From assembly GCA_945952105.1 (NCBI GenBank), contig CAMFGZ010000013.1:1-64000 (forward strand): a stretch of 64,000 nucleotides of DNA. Reading direction: 5' to 3'. Below the pieces are notes generated by a model. It was not told the DNA's origin and did no database searches. It saw nothing but the letters and a program-made list of their open reading frames with translations. The stretch comes from an uncultured Rhodospirillaceae bacterium. Its GTDB lineage: Bacteria; Pseudomonadota; Alphaproteobacteria; Reyranellales; Reyranellaceae. This document shows positions 63,142 to 64,000 of this stretch, one piece after another. Each line of letters opens with the position of its first letter. Within the stretch, counting starts at the first letter, position 1. Position numbers and translations under genes: made by a program.

Positions 63142-63932
63142 CAGCCGCGCTCCGGCTCGCCGATGGCGGGCAGGTCGCCCATCCCGGCCAGCACTTCGGC
63201 GACGTGGCGCACCTGCACGGCGCTGCCTTCGCGCTGCAGCTTGCCCGCCATGTTCATCAGGCAGCCGAGATCGCCGGCCAGCAGCGTGCCGGCGCCGGTC
63301 GCGGCGATGTCGGCCGTCTTCTCGGCCACCATGGCGTTGGAGATTTCCGGATACTTCACGCAGAAAGTGCCGCCGAAGCCGCAGCAGACTTCCGGCGTCT
63401 TCATCTCGTTGAGCGCGAGGCCCTGCACGGAGCCGAGCAGTCCGCGTGGCTGCTGCTTCACGCCGAGCTCGCGCAGGCCCGAGCAGGAATCGTGGTAGGT
63501 CACGGCGCCGTCGTAGCGCGCGGCGACTTTCTTGACGCCCAACACGTCGACCAGGAACGACATCAGCTCGTAGCTGCGGCCCGCGAGGTTCTCCGCACGT
63601 GCCTTCGATGCCGGATCGTCGTCGAACAGGCCAGGATAGTGATGCGACAGCATCCCCCCGCACGAACCCGAAGGCGCCACCACGGCGTCGTACCCCTCGA
63701 AGGCGTCGATGACCTGAAGCGCGATGGCGCGCGTCGTTGCGCGGTCGCCGGAATTGTAGGCCGGCTGGCCGCAGCAGACCTGGAGCGCCGGCACGTCGAC
63801 GGTGCAGCCGGCGTCCTCGAGGAGCTTCACCGCGGCGAAGCCGACCGACGGCCGGAACAGGTCGACGAGGCAGGTGACGAAAAGCGCGACACGGCGCGGG
63901 CGGGTGGAGGGATTGGCGGGCGAGCTGGACAC
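63141..63932 (-). CDS. lutA: LutA cysteine-rich lactate-utilisation protein
   Basis: LutA is the heterodisulfide-reductase-like component (CCG domains) of L-lactate oxidation. The 263-residue protein has two CCG blocks: LQVCCGQPAYNSGD with SGSCGGMLSHHYPGLF, and CSGLRELGVKQQPRGLL with PEVCCGFGGTFCVKYPEIS. It uses a GTG start at 63932. The gene leads the operon. Its promoter should lie in the last bases of the window, and any regulator or lactate permease would be beyond the right edge. Confidence 0.93.
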   Translation of the reverse strand: MSSSPANPSTRPRRVALFVTCLVDLFRPSVGFAAVKLLEDAGCTVDVPALQVCCGQPAYNSGDRATTRAIALQVIDAFEGYDAVVAPSGSCGGMLSHHYPGLFDDDPASKARAENLAGRSYELMSFLVDVLGVKKVAARYDGAVTYHDSCSGLRELGVKQQPRGLLGSVQGLALNEMKTPEVCCGFGGTFCVKYPEISNAMVAEKTADIAATGAGTLLAGDLGCLMNMAGKLQREGSAVQVRHVAEVLAGMGDLPAIGEPERG

Positions 63933-64000
63933 GCCGCGAACATGGCAGCGGCGAATTTGGCGTGCAACGCCCGCTTGTCTGGAAAGACTCTAAGGTCAGT

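Noticed and set aside
1..64000. tRNA, rRNA, CRISPR or insertion-sequence features
   Set aside because: None was recognised by eye; no cloverleaf-like sequence, regular repeat-spacer array or transposase-like protein was seen. A tRNA scan would settle small RNA genes.

Overview
The window looks like chromosomal DNA of a high-GC alphaproteobacterium. The cues are the hemJ-hemH-hemE block facing a PPDK-regulator gene, the mnmG-rsmG-parA-parB block with parS sites inside coding sequence, a DUF3576-type lipoprotein beside leuS, and small proteins of alphaproteobacterial type. The genus cannot be fixed from sequence alone. I saw no rRNA or tRNA gene, insertion sequence or CRISPR array.

Layout. 1-1.8 kb: a lower-GC accessory stretch with two small unknown genes, an NYN-domain nuclease-like protein and a small HTH protein. 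2.0-9.3 kb: purH and purT converging on a perfect 25-bp inverted repeat, then an RND efflux permease/adaptor pair. 9.9-13.2 kb: an operon of an amino-acid binding protein, an RpiR-type regulator and a class III aminotransferase. 13.4-17.7 kb: a second RND pair. 17.7-25.9 kb: an MFS exporter divergent from a TetR regulator, a LysR gene, a 43-aa gene, a short cluster ending in an enoyl-CoA hydratase-like protein, and a C45 peptidase / two-subunit ThDP decarboxylase operon divergent from a second LysR gene. 25.9-29.5 kb: hemJ-hemH-hemE and the PPDK regulator, with a candidate replication origin between hemE and the regulator. 29.5-38.3 kb: a secreted protein, a Bug binding protein, a GIY-YIG gene with a run-on tail, glnD, a helix-hairpin-helix protein, mnmE and a large catalase. 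38.3-41.9 kb: ligD and ku (non-homologous end joining). 42.0-45.6 kb: a cobalamin-riboswitch operon encoding an exported nitrilase-fold protein and a BtuFCD-like transporter. 46.7-50.9 kb: mnmG, rsmG, parA and parB. 51.5-52.7 kb: an encapsulated ferritin and its encapsulin shell. 52.7-58.4 kb: holA, an ATP-grasp protein, a 52-aa protein, leuS and a DUF3576 lipoprotein. 58.8-60.2 kb: a porin with a textbook terminator. 60.3-63.9 kb: lutABC (lactate oxidation) followed by a methyltransferase.

Themes. The hem/ori/par arrangement suggests the window spans the origin region. Stress handling is prominent: catalase plus end joining, and an iron-storage nanocompartment beside the partition genes. The points most worth following are the encapsulin locus, the riboswitch-controlled nitrilase with the B12 transporter, the candidate origin, and the ThDP decarboxylase/C45 operon. 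Starts were moved from the longest open frame wherever a ribosome binding site, signal peptide or domain boundary pointed to another codon.
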